Source of the DNA: Streptomyces sp. CB01635
GTDB lineage: Bacteria; Actinomycetota; Actinomycetes; Streptomycetales; Streptomycetaceae
Length of the DNA stretch: 64,000 bases
Assembly (NCBI RefSeq): GCF_002803065.1
Contig: NZ_NNBL01000011.1
Span: 106,424 to 170,423, forward strand
Direction: 5' to 3'
Below the pieces are notes generated by a model. That model searched no databases and was not told the origin of the DNA. It saw only the letters and a program-made list of their open reading frames with translations. The first letter of the stretch is position 1, and each line of letters begins with the position of its first letter. This document shows positions 25,235 to 34,467 of this stretch, piece by piece. A program made the position numbers and the translations under genes.

Positions 25235-28158
25235 CTGCTTGCCTCCTCGACTGTGTCCCCCTTGGGTTCTGCGGTCTGTTCCGTCCCGCCGATCTCGGCC
25301 TCGACGTCCCGCCGTCCCTTGTTGGCCCCCTGGTGGAATCCGCCGAGCCTGCGGCGCAGGGCGTCCGCGTCGACGGATCCGGTGCGCGGCGCCGCGGCGG
25401 GCGCGGGGGCCGAGATCTTGGGGGTCCTCTTGGGCAGGCCCTTGTCCGTGACGCGCTCCCACTGGGGGGTACGGGCCGCGGGGATCACGGGCTCGTCCGC
25501 CGCCTCGGGAGCGGGAGGCGTGTCGGCCTTGGGCCGGGTGGGCAGGCCCGGGGTGCCGCTGGTCTGCCCGGCGCCCGTCTCGTCGGCGACCCGCTCGTGC
25601 GCGGGCTCGTCGTCGAGGTGCAGGGTCTGCGGCGCGGGCTCGGAAACTGCCGCCGGTACGGGTTCCGGGTCGACGGCGGGTACGGGTTCCGGGTCGACGG
25701 CCGGGATCGGCGCCGTCAGCGTCATGGTCGTCTCGGCGGGCGACTCGGCCGGGACCGCGGGCTTCGTGAGCTCCGGTTCGGGTTCCGCCACCGGTGCAGG
25801 CGCTTCGGCGGCTGTGCCCGCTTCCCGTACGGCGTGCTCCGCCGCGGCGATCAGCGGGTCGTGGCCTTCCTTGGAACGGCCGCTCAGGACATTGGAGTTG
25901 GCCTCGGCCTCGGATCCGGGCAGGTGCACGGCGGGCGCGGCGCCCGCCACCGGGACCCGCGGCGGCACGGCTGCCGCGGGGGCCGCCGCGAGGAGCGTCC
26001 TGGGCAGCACGACGACGACGGCGATCCCGCCCTGCTTCTGCTCGCGCAGCTGCACCCGCACGCCGTGGCGGGCGGCGAGCCGGGCCACGACGTACAGGCC
26101 GAGGCCGAGGCCGTCGCCGTCCTCGGGGTCGAACATCTCGTCGTCCGCGAAGGCGGCGAGGCGGGCGTTGAGCTCCTTCATCCGCTCGTCGGTCATGCCG
26201 ATGCCCTCGTCCTGGACGGAGAGCATGACCTCGCCGCTCTCCAGGAGCCAGCCGGACACCTCGACGGAGGCGTCGGGCGGCGAGAACGACGTGGCGTTCT
26301 CCAGGACTTCGGCGACAAGGTGGCTGAGGTCGTCGGCGGCGAAGCCGGCGAGGTGCGCGTGCGGCGGGAGCGCGGAGATCCGGACCCGCTCGTAGCGCTC
26401 GATCTCGCTGACCGCGGCACGCACGACGTCGACCAGCGGGACGGCGCCCGGGTTTCCGTGGCCGTGCTCGGCGCCGGCGAGTACGAGGAGGTTCTCGCTG
26501 TGCCGCCGCATGACCGTGGCGAAGTGGTCGAGCTTGAAGAGGGTCGCGAGGCGCTCGGGGTCCTGCTCGCGCTCCTCCAGGTTCTCGATGACGCCGAGCT
26601 GGCGCTCCACGAGGCCGAGGGTGCGCAGGGCGAGGTTCACGAACGTGCCGTGGATGCTGTGCCGGACCCGGTCCAGGTGGGCCGCGGCCGCGGCGAGTTC
26701 GGCGCGCAGCTTCTCGCGCTCGTCGGCCATGGTCGCGCGCTGGCCGATCAGGTGCTTGCGGTCGGCCTCCAGCGTGGTGAGGCGCTCCTGGAGGCCGACC
26801 GTGTGCGCGTGCAGGGCGTTGACGGACCGTACGACCTGGGCGAACTCGTCGTTGCGGCCGGTGAACTTGACCGGCTCCTCGCTCACCGGGTCCCCCGCGA
26901 GGCGGGCCGAGCCGAGGCGGAGCACCGCGAGCGGCCTGGTCAGTGTGCGGGCCATGGCCATCGAGACGCCGACGGCGACGAGCAGGCACAGACCGGCCAG
27001 CGCGATGCGGACCTCGAGCGCGTCGACATCGTCGTCGCGCAGCAGGGCGAGGTCCTTGGTGCGCCGGTCGTAGAGGGACGACTCGGCGCCGCGCATCAGG
27101 TCGATACGGGCGGACAGCGCGGCGTCGATGTTCTTGGGGTTGCCGGCGAGGTCGTCGGCGGACAGCGTGGGCTCGTCCGTGAGGGCGGCCAGGTACTTGT
27201 CGGCCTTGGTGACGTCGGGCCCCGTGACCGTCGCGCCGTAGGAGGCGACGGACGCGGCCGGGGCGGCGTCCTCGAAGTCGGCGAGCGCGGCCTGTTCGCG
27301 TACCTGGGCCTGCTGGGCGGCGGCGCTCAGGGCGTCGCGCTGCTTGCCGTCGGCCGAGTCCTGGGAGACGACGGTCTTCGGCAGTCCGGTGACCGGGTCG
27401 ATGACCGTGGACGTCTGGCTGGAGCGCGGCACGGCCAGCGCGGCGAGCAGGAGACCGCGGGCGGCGGAGGCCTGTTCGACGGCCCGGTCGAGGTCGGCGA
27501 AGGCGTGTGCTCCGGAACCCGCGCGGGGCGGGGTGCTCTCGGCGAGCTGCTCGGCGGTGCGGTGCAGCTCGTTGATCGCGTCGGAGTACGCCTTGTGCGC
27601 CTCGAGGGCGCTCCCCTTGCCGGTGAGCGCGGCCCGGCGGACGGCCGCGATGCCGGCGAGGTCGCGTTGCAGCGGGGCCGGTGCGTCGGTGCGGAGCTCT
27701 TCGAGCTGCCGGTCGACGCGGGCGCTGCGGCTCTCGGAGAGCCCCTCACCCTTGGGCCGCCCGGCGGCGATGAAGGCGGTGACCTCGTCGCGCTCGTCGG
27801 CCAGGGAGTGGGAGAGCGTGACGGTCTGCTGGGTCCGCGCCGCGAGGTCGACCAGCTCCTGGGAGTCGCCGACCTGCCCGGACGCGGTCATGAGGGCGGG
27901 TGCGGCGGCACCGGCGATCGCCGCGGCGACTACCGCCACGGCGATGATGAGCCGGTTGCGCACCCGCGCGGTACGTCGTCCTCCGGGGTTCGCGGGGGTG
28001 CCCGCCGGGGCCTGCGCGGCGGGTCCTGCGGGAACCGTCGTGCGCCCCTCGTCCGCTTCGGAGGCCGCTTGCTTGCCCTTGCGTCGAGGCCGCATCTTCC
28101 GCACCGGTGCTCGCATTCCTGACTCGTCTACCCATGGGCCCGGGTGACGATCTGTCAA
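25231..28158 (-). CDS. cvnA: Conservon sensor kinase-like protein CvnA
   Basis: Up to 975 residues. A TTG at 28158 with GGGGG upstream is used here; ATG 28116 (M-R-A-P-V-R-K-M-R-P) is the alternative. It has a basic N-terminus, TM1 (about 70-92) and an extracellular nitrate-sensor-like NIT domain (L-A-D-E-R-D-E-V-T-A-F-I-A). TM2 (about 405-425) is followed by HAMP, a dimerisation region with L-D-H-F-A-T-V-M-R-R-H-S-E-N-L-L-V-L, and an HATPase domain (E-N-A-T-S-F-S-P, D-E-G-I-G-M, G-L-G-L-G-L-Y-V-V). A Pro/Glu/Ala-rich tail of about 230 residues follows. It lacks a classical H-E-x-x-T-P H-box, as is usual for CvnA. Confidence 0.9.
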   Translation of the reverse strand: MTDRHPGPWVDESGMRAPVRKMRPRRKGKQAASEADEGRTTVPAGPAAQAPAGTPANPGGRRTARVRNRLIIAVAVVAAAIAGAAAPALMTASGQVGDSQELVDLAARTQQTVTLSHSLADERDEVTAFIAAGRPKGEGLSESRSARVDRQLEELRTDAPAPLQRDLAGIAAVRRAALTGKGSALEAHKAYSDAINELHRTAEQLAESTPPRAGSGAHAFADLDRAVEQASAARGLLLAALAVPRSSQTSTVIDPVTGLPKTVVSQDSADGKQRDALSAAAQQAQVREQAALADFEDAAPAASVASYGATVTGPDVTKADKYLAALTDEPTLSADDLAGNPKNIDAALSARIDLMRGAESSLYDRRTKDLALLRDDDVDALEVRIALAGLCLLVAVGVSMAMARTLTRPLAVLRLGSARLAGDPVSEEPVKFTGRNDEFAQVVRSVNALHAHTVGLQERLTTLEADRKHLIGQRATMADEREKLRAELAAAAAHLDRVRHSIHGTFVNLALRTLGLVERQLGVIENLEEREQDPERLATLFKLDHFATVMRRHSENLLVLAGAEHGHGNPGAVPLVDVVRAAVSEIERYERVRISALPPHAHLAGFAADDLSHLVAEVLENATSFSPPDASVEVSGWLLESGEVMLSVQDEGIGMTDERMKELNARLAAFADDEMFDPEDGDGLGLGLYVVARLAARHGVRVQLREQKQGGIAVVVVLPRTLLAAAPAAAVPPRVPVAGAAPAVHLPGSEAEANSNVLSGRSKEGHDPLIAAAEHAVREAGTAAEAPAPVAEPEPELTKPAVPAESPAETTMTLTAPIPAVDPEPVPAVDPEPVPAAVSEPAPQTLHLDDEPAHERVADETGAGQTSGTPGLPTRPKADTPPAPEAADEPVIPAARTPQWERVTDKGLPKRTPKISAPAPAAAPRTGSVDADALRRRLGGFHQGANKGRRDVEAEIGGTEQTAEPKGDTVEEASS

Positions 28159-28460
28159 CGCGCGCGCCCCCTGGAATGGCTCCAGACCATTCCAGTGCCG
28201 GTGAGCAGTGGTCGCGCATCACCTAGCCAGCCACCCGAAGGAGTGAACATCGAGCGGGAGTTGGCGAGCAAGTCCCGGTGGCATGGGCACGGAGCCCGAA
28301 CGGGGCGCCGGTTGGACGTCTCTCACAGGCTTTGGCAAGATGCCCCGCCACTCTCCGGCGGAGTCGATCATTCCGGGCGAAACCAGGCGCCTGACCTGCT
28401 GATGCGGCTCAACTCGCGGCTCAACGGGCCTCTTGTGAAGGGCTCGTGCAGACTGGCCGG
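28159..28460. other. Intergenic region upstream of cvnA and the PP2C-like gene
   Basis: About 300 bp between divergent genes; it must hold both promoters. An open frame from about 28243 has an AAGGAG upstream but reads into the PP2C gene out of frame and shows no protein-like pattern. No clear palindrome was seen. Confidence 0.4.
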
Positions 28461-29249
28461 ATGCGCATCGAACTCGCGACGGAGCCCGGAAGCCCCGACC
28501 GACCCAACGAGGACTACGCCTCTGCGGCCGTTCCCGCCTCCGGACAGGGTGGAGCACTGGTGGTCCTGGACGGGGTCACGCCGCCCAGGGGCGAGACCGG
28601 CTGCCTGCATTCCGTCCCCTGGTTCACGGCCCGGCTCGGCGGCGCATTGGGTGAACTGTCCGTTTCACTCAGGGATATGACGCTGACCGCCGTCCTCGCC
28701 GAGGCAATCCGCCGCACCGCCGACACCCATCGGCGCACCTGTGACCTTTCTCACCCGCGTACGCCTCAGGCAACCGTGGTCCTGGCGCGGTGGGACGCGG
28801 AGCGGGTCGAGTATCTGGTGCTGTCCGACTCGGTGTTGCTGGTCGAGGACGCGTCCGGCTCGGTCACGGCGCTCGTGGACGACCGGCTCGACCGCGTGCC
28901 GCGCTCCGCCCTCGTCTCGGACGAGGTGGCCGACGCGACGGTGCGCAACAAGGAGGGCGGCTTCTTCACGGCCGCCGCCGACCCCTCGGCCGCCGCCCGC
29001 GCGGTCACCGGCGAACTCCCCCGCGCGCAGGCGCGCACGCTCGTGGCACTGACCGACGGAGTCACGCGCTGGGTGGAGAAGTTCCGCGAGGGCGACTGGG
29101 CAGACCTGTTCGCGCTCGTACGCAAGGAGGGCGCTCACGCGGCGGTCGCGCGCGTACGGGCCCTGGAGGACGCGGACGAGCAGGACCGGGTCTTCCTGCG
29201 GCGCAGCAAGACCCATGACGACGCGACGGCGGTGTACGTGGAGCTGTAG
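28461..29249 (+). CDS. PP2C-like protein phosphatase domain protein
   Basis: 262 residues starting MRIELATEPGSPDRPNEDYA. The N-E-D and L-V-V-L-D-G-V-T motifs match the metal-binding Asp positions of PP2C/PPM phosphatases, with a later L-T-D-G-V-T-R-W (about 199-206) and a D-D-A-T-A near the C-terminus. It is likely a stand-alone cytosolic Ser/Thr phosphatase. It is divergent from the conservon and convergent with MarR at 7 bp. Its substrate may include a Ser/Thr-kinase target; none is adjacent. Confidence 0.75.
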   Translation: MRIELATEPGSPDRPNEDYASAAVPASGQGGALVVLDGVTPPRGETGCLHSVPWFTARLGGALGELSVSLRDMTLTAVLAEAIRRTADTHRRTCDLSHPRTPQATVVLARWDAERVEYLVLSDSVLLVEDASGSVTALVDDRLDRVPRSALVSDEVADATVRNKEGGFFTAAADPSAAARAVTGELPRAQARTLVALTDGVTRWVEKFREGDWADLFALVRKEGAHAAVARVRALEDADEQDRVFLRRSKTHDDATAVYVEL

Positions 29250-29256
29250 GGCGCGA

Positions 29257-29760
29257 CTAGCCCTCGGCCCCGGCGTTCAACTGGTGCAGCAGGCGAGCCA
29301 GTTCCGCCACCTCGGTGCGGTCCCAGCCCGCGAGCTGGCGTACGTACGTGGCCCGGCGGGCGTCGCGCACCTGGCGGAAGTTGGCGCGGCCCTCGTCGGT
29401 GAGGTGGACGAGCCAGGCGCGGCCGTCGGCGGGGTCGGGCTCGCGCGCGACGAGCCCGAGGTCCTCCAGGGCGCGCAGCTGCCGGCTCATGGTGGCCTTG
29501 CCGACGCCGACGTACGCGGCGAGTTCGGTGGCCCGCTGCCGGCCGCACTCCTCCAGGCGTGCGAGGAGGCCGTAGGCGGCGGGTTCGAGGTCCGGGTGGA
29601 CGGCGCGCGCCATCTCGCCGGAGGAGGCGCGGGCCCGTCTGAGGAAGACCGTCAACTCCCGCTCCAGGGACAAGAATTCGTGGTCCACACCACTCTCCGT
29701 CGCGTCGAATTCGGCGCCCGGCCGCGCGCCGTTCCCGTCCTCGTGCACGTCAGCACCCAT
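29257..29760 (-). CDS. MarR-family regulator
   Basis: 167 residues starting MGADVHEDGNGARPGAEFDA. The winged helix is visible: A-Y-G-L-L-A-R-L, R-A-T-E-L-A-A-Y-V-G-V-G-K-A-T-M-S-R (recognition helix) and the wing D-P-A-D-G-R-A-W. It is divergent from the GH25 muramidase gene, which it may regulate. Ligand unknown. Confidence 0.85.
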   Translation of the reverse strand: MGADVHEDGNGARPGAEFDATESGVDHEFLSLERELTVFLRRARASSGEMARAVHPDLEPAAYGLLARLEECGRQRATELAAYVGVGKATMSRQLRALEDLGLVAREPDPADGRAWLVHLTDEGRANFRQVRDARRATYVRQLAGWDRTEVAELARLLHQLNAGAEG

Positions 29761-29978
29761 GCCAGGGTTTCCCGTTCCTGAAAGTTTCCGCCATTCGCGG
29801 CCATTGCCGCAGCTCCGCCAGTATTTCGCAGGAGTAGACCAACGGCAGCATCCGGGCCCCCTTCCCTCCCGGCGGTCTACGTGCGTAGCTTCATTGGCGA
29901 CATGTCCACACCAGTGACATGTCGAAAGGTCCCCCCACCGAGCTCACAGAAGCTCAACGAGGCCTTCGGAGGCACGCA

Positions 29979-30812
29979 ATGCCCGTGCACAGATCCGGAA
30001 CCGTCCGCCGCCCGCGCCTGAGGCGCATCCCTGCGGCCGGAGTCATCCTCGCGGCGCTCTCGCTGCTGTTCACCCTGCCCACCGCGGCGCAGGCGGCCGA
30101 CGTCCCCGCCCGTGGCTCCGCCACGATGGGCATGGGCGTCGCCGAGCACGACGGCCGAGGCGGTCTGCCCGCCGACAACAAGGCGACCCAGACCGAGGGC
30201 GTGGACACCAGCAGCCACAACGGCAACGTGGCCTGGGCGACCCTCTGGAACAGCGGCGTGAAGTGGGCCTACGTCAAGGCCACGGAGGGCACGTACTACA
30301 CGAACCCCTACTTCGCCCAGCAGTACAACGGCTCCTACGACGTCGGCATGATCCGCGGCGCGTACCACTTCGCGACCCCGGACACGACGACCGGTGCCGC
30401 CCAGGCCAACTACTTCGTGGACCACGGGGGCGGCTGGTCCCGGGACGGCAGGACCCTGCCGGGCGCGCTCGACATCGAGTGGAACCCGTACGGCGCGGCC
30501 TGTTACGGCAAGACCGCGGCCGGGATGGTCAGCTGGATCCGTGACTTCGTGAACCAGTACAAGGCCCGCACCGGCCGCGACGCCGTGATCTACACGGCGA
30601 CGAGCTGGTGGACCGAGTGCACCGGCAACTCCAGCGCCTTCGGGGCGACCAACCCGCTCTGGATCGCCCGCTACAACACCGACCCGGGCGCGCTCCCGGC
30701 CGGCTGGGGCTTCTACACGATGTGGCAGTACACGTCGTCCGGCCCGACGGTCGGCGACCACAGCAAGTTCAACGGCGCCTACGACCGACTGCAGGCGCTG
30801 GCCAACGGCTAG
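29979..30812 (+). CDS. Secreted GH25 muramidase
   Basis: 277 residues; ATG 29979 behind GGAGG. A signal peptide with R-R/R-R-I region (Tat-like or Sec) ends at A-Q-A-A near residue 40. The GH25 domain starts G-V-D-T-S-S-H-N-G with Asp76, and continues to A-L-D-I-E-W with catalytic Asp165/Glu167, T-A-T-S-W-W and M-W-Q-Y-T. It is a Cellosyl-type N,O-diacetylmuramidase acting on peptidoglycan outside the cell. It is followed by a strong terminator. Confidence 0.92.
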   Translation: MPVHRSGTVRRPRLRRIPAAGVILAALSLLFTLPTAAQAADVPARGSATMGMGVAEHDGRGGLPADNKATQTEGVDTSSHNGNVAWATLWNSGVKWAYVKATEGTYYTNPYFAQQYNGSYDVGMIRGAYHFATPDTTTGAAQANYFVDHGGGWSRDGRTLPGALDIEWNPYGAACYGKTAAGMVSWIRDFVNQYKARTGRDAVIYTATSWWTECTGNSSAFGATNPLWIARYNTDPGALPAGWGFYTMWQYTSSGPTVGDHSKFNGAYDRLQALANG

Positions 30813-30828
30813 CGGCCGCCGCACAGGG

Positions 30829-30860
30829 AAGGCCCGGGCCCCCAAGGGGACCCGGGCCTT
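30829..30860. terminator. Bidirectional terminator between GH25 gene and lon
   Basis: AAGGCCCGGG (30829-30838) pairs perfectly with CCCGGGCCTT (30851-30860), with further C/G pairing inside. It lies between convergent genes. Confidence 0.8.
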
Positions 30861-30903
30861 CGTCATCCGGCCCCAGTGGGCGAAGCCCACCGAAGGGCAG
30901 TCG

Positions 30904-33318
30904 TCACGCCGCGACCGTAACCTCCAGGGCGGCCGGCGCCAGTGCCAGTTCGAGCACCTGCCGCACGTCCGTCACCGGGTGCACGTCCAGCTTCTCCAGG
31001 ACCTCGGCGGGGACGTCGTCCAGGTCCGCCTCGTTCCGCTTCGGGATGACGACCGTCGTGATCCCGGCCCGGTGCGCGGCGAGCAGCTTCTGCTTGACGC
31101 CACCGATCGGCAGCACACGGCCGGTCAGCGACACCTCACCGGTCATCGCCACGTCCGTACGGACCTGGCGCCCGCTGAGCAGCGACGCGAGAGCGGTCGT
31201 CATGGTGACTCCCGCGCTCGGGCCGTCCTTCGGCACCGCGCCCGCCGGGAAGTGGATGTGCACGCCCCGGTCCTTCAGGTCGGCGACGGGCAGCTCCAGT
31301 TCGGCGCCGTGCGAGCGCAGGAAGGAGAGCGCGATCTGCGCGGACTCCTTCATCACGTCACCGAGCTGACCGGTCAGGGTCAGGCCGGCCGCGCCGGTCT
31401 CCGGGTCGGCCAGGGACGCCTCCACGTAGAGGACGTCGCCGCCCGCTCCGGTGACCGCGAGTCCGGTGGCCACGCCCGGCACCGCCGTACGGCGCTCGGC
31501 CGGGTCCTGCGCCGCCTCGGGCACGTGGTGCGGACGCCCGATGAGGCTCCGCAGGTCGGTGTCCTCTACGGTGAACGGCAGCTCGCGCTCGCCCAGTTCG
31601 TGCTGGGCCGCGACCTTGCGCAGCAGGCGTGCGACGGACCGCTCCAGGTTGCGTACGCCGGCTTCCCGCGTGTACTCCCCGGCGAGCTTGCGCAGCGCGC
31701 TCTCGTCGAGGGTGACCTCGCCCTTGTCCAGACCGGCCCGCTCCAGCTGGCGCGGGAGCAGGTGATCGCGGGCGATGACGACCTTCTCGTCCTCGGTGTA
31801 CCCGTCGAGCCTGACCAGCTCCATACGGTCGAGCAGGGCCTCCGGGATGGCCTCCAGGACGTTCGCCGTCGCGAGGAACACGACGTCGCTGAGGTCGAGT
31901 TCGACCTCCAGGTAGTGGTCGCGGAACGTGTGGTTCTGCGCCGGGTCGAGGACTTCGAGCAGGGCGGCCGCCGGGTCGCCCCGGAAGTCGGACCCCACCT
32001 TGTCGATCTCGTCGAGCAGCACGACCGGGTTCATCGACCCGGCCTCCTTGATCGCCCGCACGATACGGCCCGGCAGGGCGCCCACGTACGTACGCCGGTG
32101 TCCGCGGATCTCCGCCTCGTCCCGTACGCCACCGAGGGCGACGCGGACGAACTTGCGGCCCATGGCGTGCGCCACGGACTCGCCGAGCGAGGTCTTGCCG
32201 ACGCCGGGCGGGCCGACGAGCGCGAGCACCGCGCCGCCCCTGCGCCCGCCGACGACGCCGAGCCCGCGCTCGGAACGCCGCTTGCGCACGGCCAGGTACT
32301 CGGTGATGCGCTCCTTCACGTCCTCCAGGCCCGAGTGCTCGGCGTCGAGGACGCTCTGGGCGCCCTGGATGTCGTACTCGTCCTCGGTGCGCTCGTTCCA
32401 CGGCAGTTCGAGGACCGTGTCGAGCCAGGTGCGGATCCACGAGCCCTCGGGGGACTGATCGCTGGACCGCTCCAGCTTCTCGACCTCCTTGAGCGCGGCC
32501 TCGCGGACCCTCTCCGGAAGGTCGGCGGCCTCGACCCGCGTGCGGTAGTCGTCGGACTCCTCGCCCTCCGACTCACCGTTCAGCTCGCGCAGCTCCTTGC
32601 GCACGGCGTCCAGCTGGCGCCGCAGCAGGAACTCTCGCTGCTGCTTGTCGACGCCTTCCTGGACGTCCTTGGCAATGGACTCGGCCACGTCCTGCTCGGC
32701 GAGGTGCTCGCGCAGCTGCTCGGTGGCCAGCTTGAGCCGGGCGACCGGGTCGGCCGTCTCCAGGAGCTCCACCTTCTGCGGGGTGCTCAGGAAGGGCGAG
32801 TAGCCGGAGTTGTCGGCGAGCGCGGAGACGTCGTCGATCTGCTGGACGCGGTCCACGACCTGCCAGGCGCCGCGCTTCTTCAGCCAGTTCGTGGCGAGTG
32901 CCTTGTATTCGGTGACCAGCTCGGTCACGGAGCCGGGCAGCGGCTCCGGCACGGTCTCCTCGACCGCGAGGCCCTCCACCCACAGGGCGGCGCCGGGGCC
33001 GGTCGTGCCCGCGCCGATCCGCACCCGGCTGCGGCCGCGGATCAGGGCGCCGGGGTCGCCGTCGGCGAGCCGGCCCACCTGCTCGACGGTCCCGAGCACG
33101 CCGGTGTTCGCGTACGTGCCGTCGATCCGGGGAACAAGAAGCACCTTCGGCTTGCTGCCGCCCACAGACCCGCTGGAACGGGCCGCTGCCTGGGCGGCCT
33201 CCACCGCGGCGCGTACGTCGTTGTCGTTGAGGTCCAGGGGCACCACCATTCCGGGCAGCACGACCTCGTCGTCGAGCGGCAGCACGGGCAGGGTGAGCGG
33301 TGTGGACGTCGATGCCAT
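30904..33318 (-). CDS. lon: ATP-dependent Lon protease
   Basis: 804 residues starting MASTSTPLTLPVLPLDDEVV. N-terminal substrate domain, then AAA+ module with Walker A G-P-P-G-V-G-K-T (about 366-373), Walker B and sensor motifs. The protease domain has Ser701 in K-D-G-P-S-A-G and Lys744 in G-G-V-K-Q-K, a spacing of 43 as in E. coli Lon. It degrades damaged and regulatory proteins in the cytoplasm. The upstream HAIR-like element (33341-33359) suggests control by HspR, as reported for lon in Streptomyces. Confidence 0.97.
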   Translation of the reverse strand: MASTSTPLTLPVLPLDDEVVLPGMVVPLDLNDNDVRAAVEAAQAAARSSGSVGGSKPKVLLVPRIDGTYANTGVLGTVEQVGRLADGDPGALIRGRSRVRIGAGTTGPGAALWVEGLAVEETVPEPLPGSVTELVTEYKALATNWLKKRGAWQVVDRVQQIDDVSALADNSGYSPFLSTPQKVELLETADPVARLKLATEQLREHLAEQDVAESIAKDVQEGVDKQQREFLLRRQLDAVRKELRELNGESEGEESDDYRTRVEAADLPERVREAALKEVEKLERSSDQSPEGSWIRTWLDTVLELPWNERTEDEYDIQGAQSVLDAEHSGLEDVKERITEYLAVRKRRSERGLGVVGGRRGGAVLALVGPPGVGKTSLGESVAHAMGRKFVRVALGGVRDEAEIRGHRRTYVGALPGRIVRAIKEAGSMNPVVLLDEIDKVGSDFRGDPAAALLEVLDPAQNHTFRDHYLEVELDLSDVVFLATANVLEAIPEALLDRMELVRLDGYTEDEKVVIARDHLLPRQLERAGLDKGEVTLDESALRKLAGEYTREAGVRNLERSVARLLRKVAAQHELGERELPFTVEDTDLRSLIGRPHHVPEAAQDPAERRTAVPGVATGLAVTGAGGDVLYVEASLADPETGAAGLTLTGQLGDVMKESAQIALSFLRSHGAELELPVADLKDRGVHIHFPAGAVPKDGPSAGVTMTTALASLLSGRQVRTDVAMTGEVSLTGRVLPIGGVKQKLLAAHRAGITTVVIPKRNEADLDDVPAEVLEKLDVHPVTDVRQVLELALAPAALEVTVAA

Positions 33319-33340
33319 GATCTCCCCTTAAGCAGTCAAG

Positions 33341-33359
33341 TTGAGCTATGGAGACTCAA
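33341..33359. promoter_or_regulatory. HAIR-like operator (HspR binding) upstream of lon
   Basis: TTGAG-N9-CTCAA matches the HspR inverted repeat (CTTGAGT-N7-ACTCAAG) in arms and spacing, about 22-41 bp upstream of the lon start. Known biology: lon belongs to the HspR regulon in Streptomyces. Confidence 0.85.
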
Positions 33360-33486
33360 TGCACGTGAGCCCGTGAATGTTCCCCTGCCGCTGTTCGCTC
33401 TCGGCGATCAGCGGATGGGCAGGGGAAATCCGCAGTTCAGAGGGGGTGTGTGACATGTACGACCATGGGCCGGCCGGGGGACTGCG

Positions 33487-34308
33487 TCAGGTCGCGGAGG
33501 ATCCCGGCACGCGCCGCCACCGGCGCACCAGCGGCCAGGTCCCGATGCCAATGGCGAGGGCCATGAGGTGGCCCCAGTTCGCCATCGGGTCGGTGAACGC
33601 GATGAGGTCCTCGACCAGCATTCCGCCGCAGACGGCGAGCACGGTCCAGCGCAGCCAGGGCGTGAGGAGACCGGCGAGGGCGCCGATGCTCGCGGCCACG
33701 CCGAAGCTGATGCCGTAGTCGAGGCGGTGCAGGGAGCTCTCTGGCAGATGCCCGGCCATCACGGAGAGCCCGACCGGCACCTCGGTGGCGAGCGTCGCCA
33801 CGGTGTGGCCGAGGACGAAGACACCGGCGGTGCGCAGGCCGCCGATCCTGCGCTCCAGCGCCGTGAGGACGACCAGGAAGCAGACCGCGAACGGGGATGT
33901 GATCCCGCCGGCGATCCACAGCGCGCTCGCGACCAGCACGAACACGGGCGTGTGCGCGAGGTGCGCCACGTCGGTACTGGAACCCCGCAGCGCGGACTCG
34001 ACGACGCCGGGATCGGCGAACAGCGCGAAGAGGGACGTGCCGATGAGCACGGCGGCGTAGACGAAGGTGAACGGGGTCCCCGTGGGCGTGGGCAACAGCC
34101 GCCAGGGGCGCAGCCGGCGACGAGGGGCGGCGGTCTCGGGCGCCGTGCGCCCGCCGGTCGCGTCAAGCGCTGTGCCACTGCCCGGCGCCTGAGCCGGGAT
34201 GGCGTCGAGCAGGTGCCGCGACAGGAGTGGCGAAGCCTCGGGCAGCGTCCCCGAAGAAACATCCGCCCCGCCAGCCTCGACCGTCACGCCACGCTCCACC
34301 TGCGGCAT
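33487..34308 (-). CDS. Rhomboid-like membrane protein
   Basis: 273 residues from ATG 34308 (ribosome site GGGAAAGG very close); an earlier ATG at 34401 is possible. The N-terminal about 70 residues are soluble and Pro/Ala-rich, followed by about six transmembrane segments. Rhomboid-like features include L-G-H-T-V-A-T, L-D-Y-G-I-S-F-G-V-A-A-S (position of the catalytic G-x-S-x in true rhomboids) and a late W-G-H-L-M-A-L-A. The Ser/His dyad is not clearly conserved, so protease activity is doubtful. Same strand as lon, upstream of it. Confidence 0.65.
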   Translation of the reverse strand: MPQVERGVTVEAGGADVSSGTLPEASPLLSRHLLDAIPAQAPGSGTALDATGGRTAPETAAPRRRLRPWRLLPTPTGTPFTFVYAAVLIGTSLFALFADPGVVESALRGSSTDVAHLAHTPVFVLVASALWIAGGITSPFAVCFLVVLTALERRIGGLRTAGVFVLGHTVATLATEVPVGLSVMAGHLPESSLHRLDYGISFGVAASIGALAGLLTPWLRWTVLAVCGGMLVEDLIAFTDPMANWGHLMALAIGIGTWPLVRRWRRVPGSSAT

Positions 34309-34467
34309 CCTTTCCCGTCCGGCCCGCCCCAACCCTTCGCCCCTCGCACCCGCACTGTCTATGACCGGCGCCACGTGCGGCCCGATCCACAGGACCTGCA
34401 CAGGAGAGCCGCCAACTCCCTTTCAGGGACAGTCAGGCGTCGCGCCGGTTACGGCAGGATGGACGCC

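Noticed and set aside
28243..28680. Short frame behind AAGGAG upstream of the PP2C gene
   Set aside because: Its product runs out of frame into the PP2C gene and shows no conserved features.
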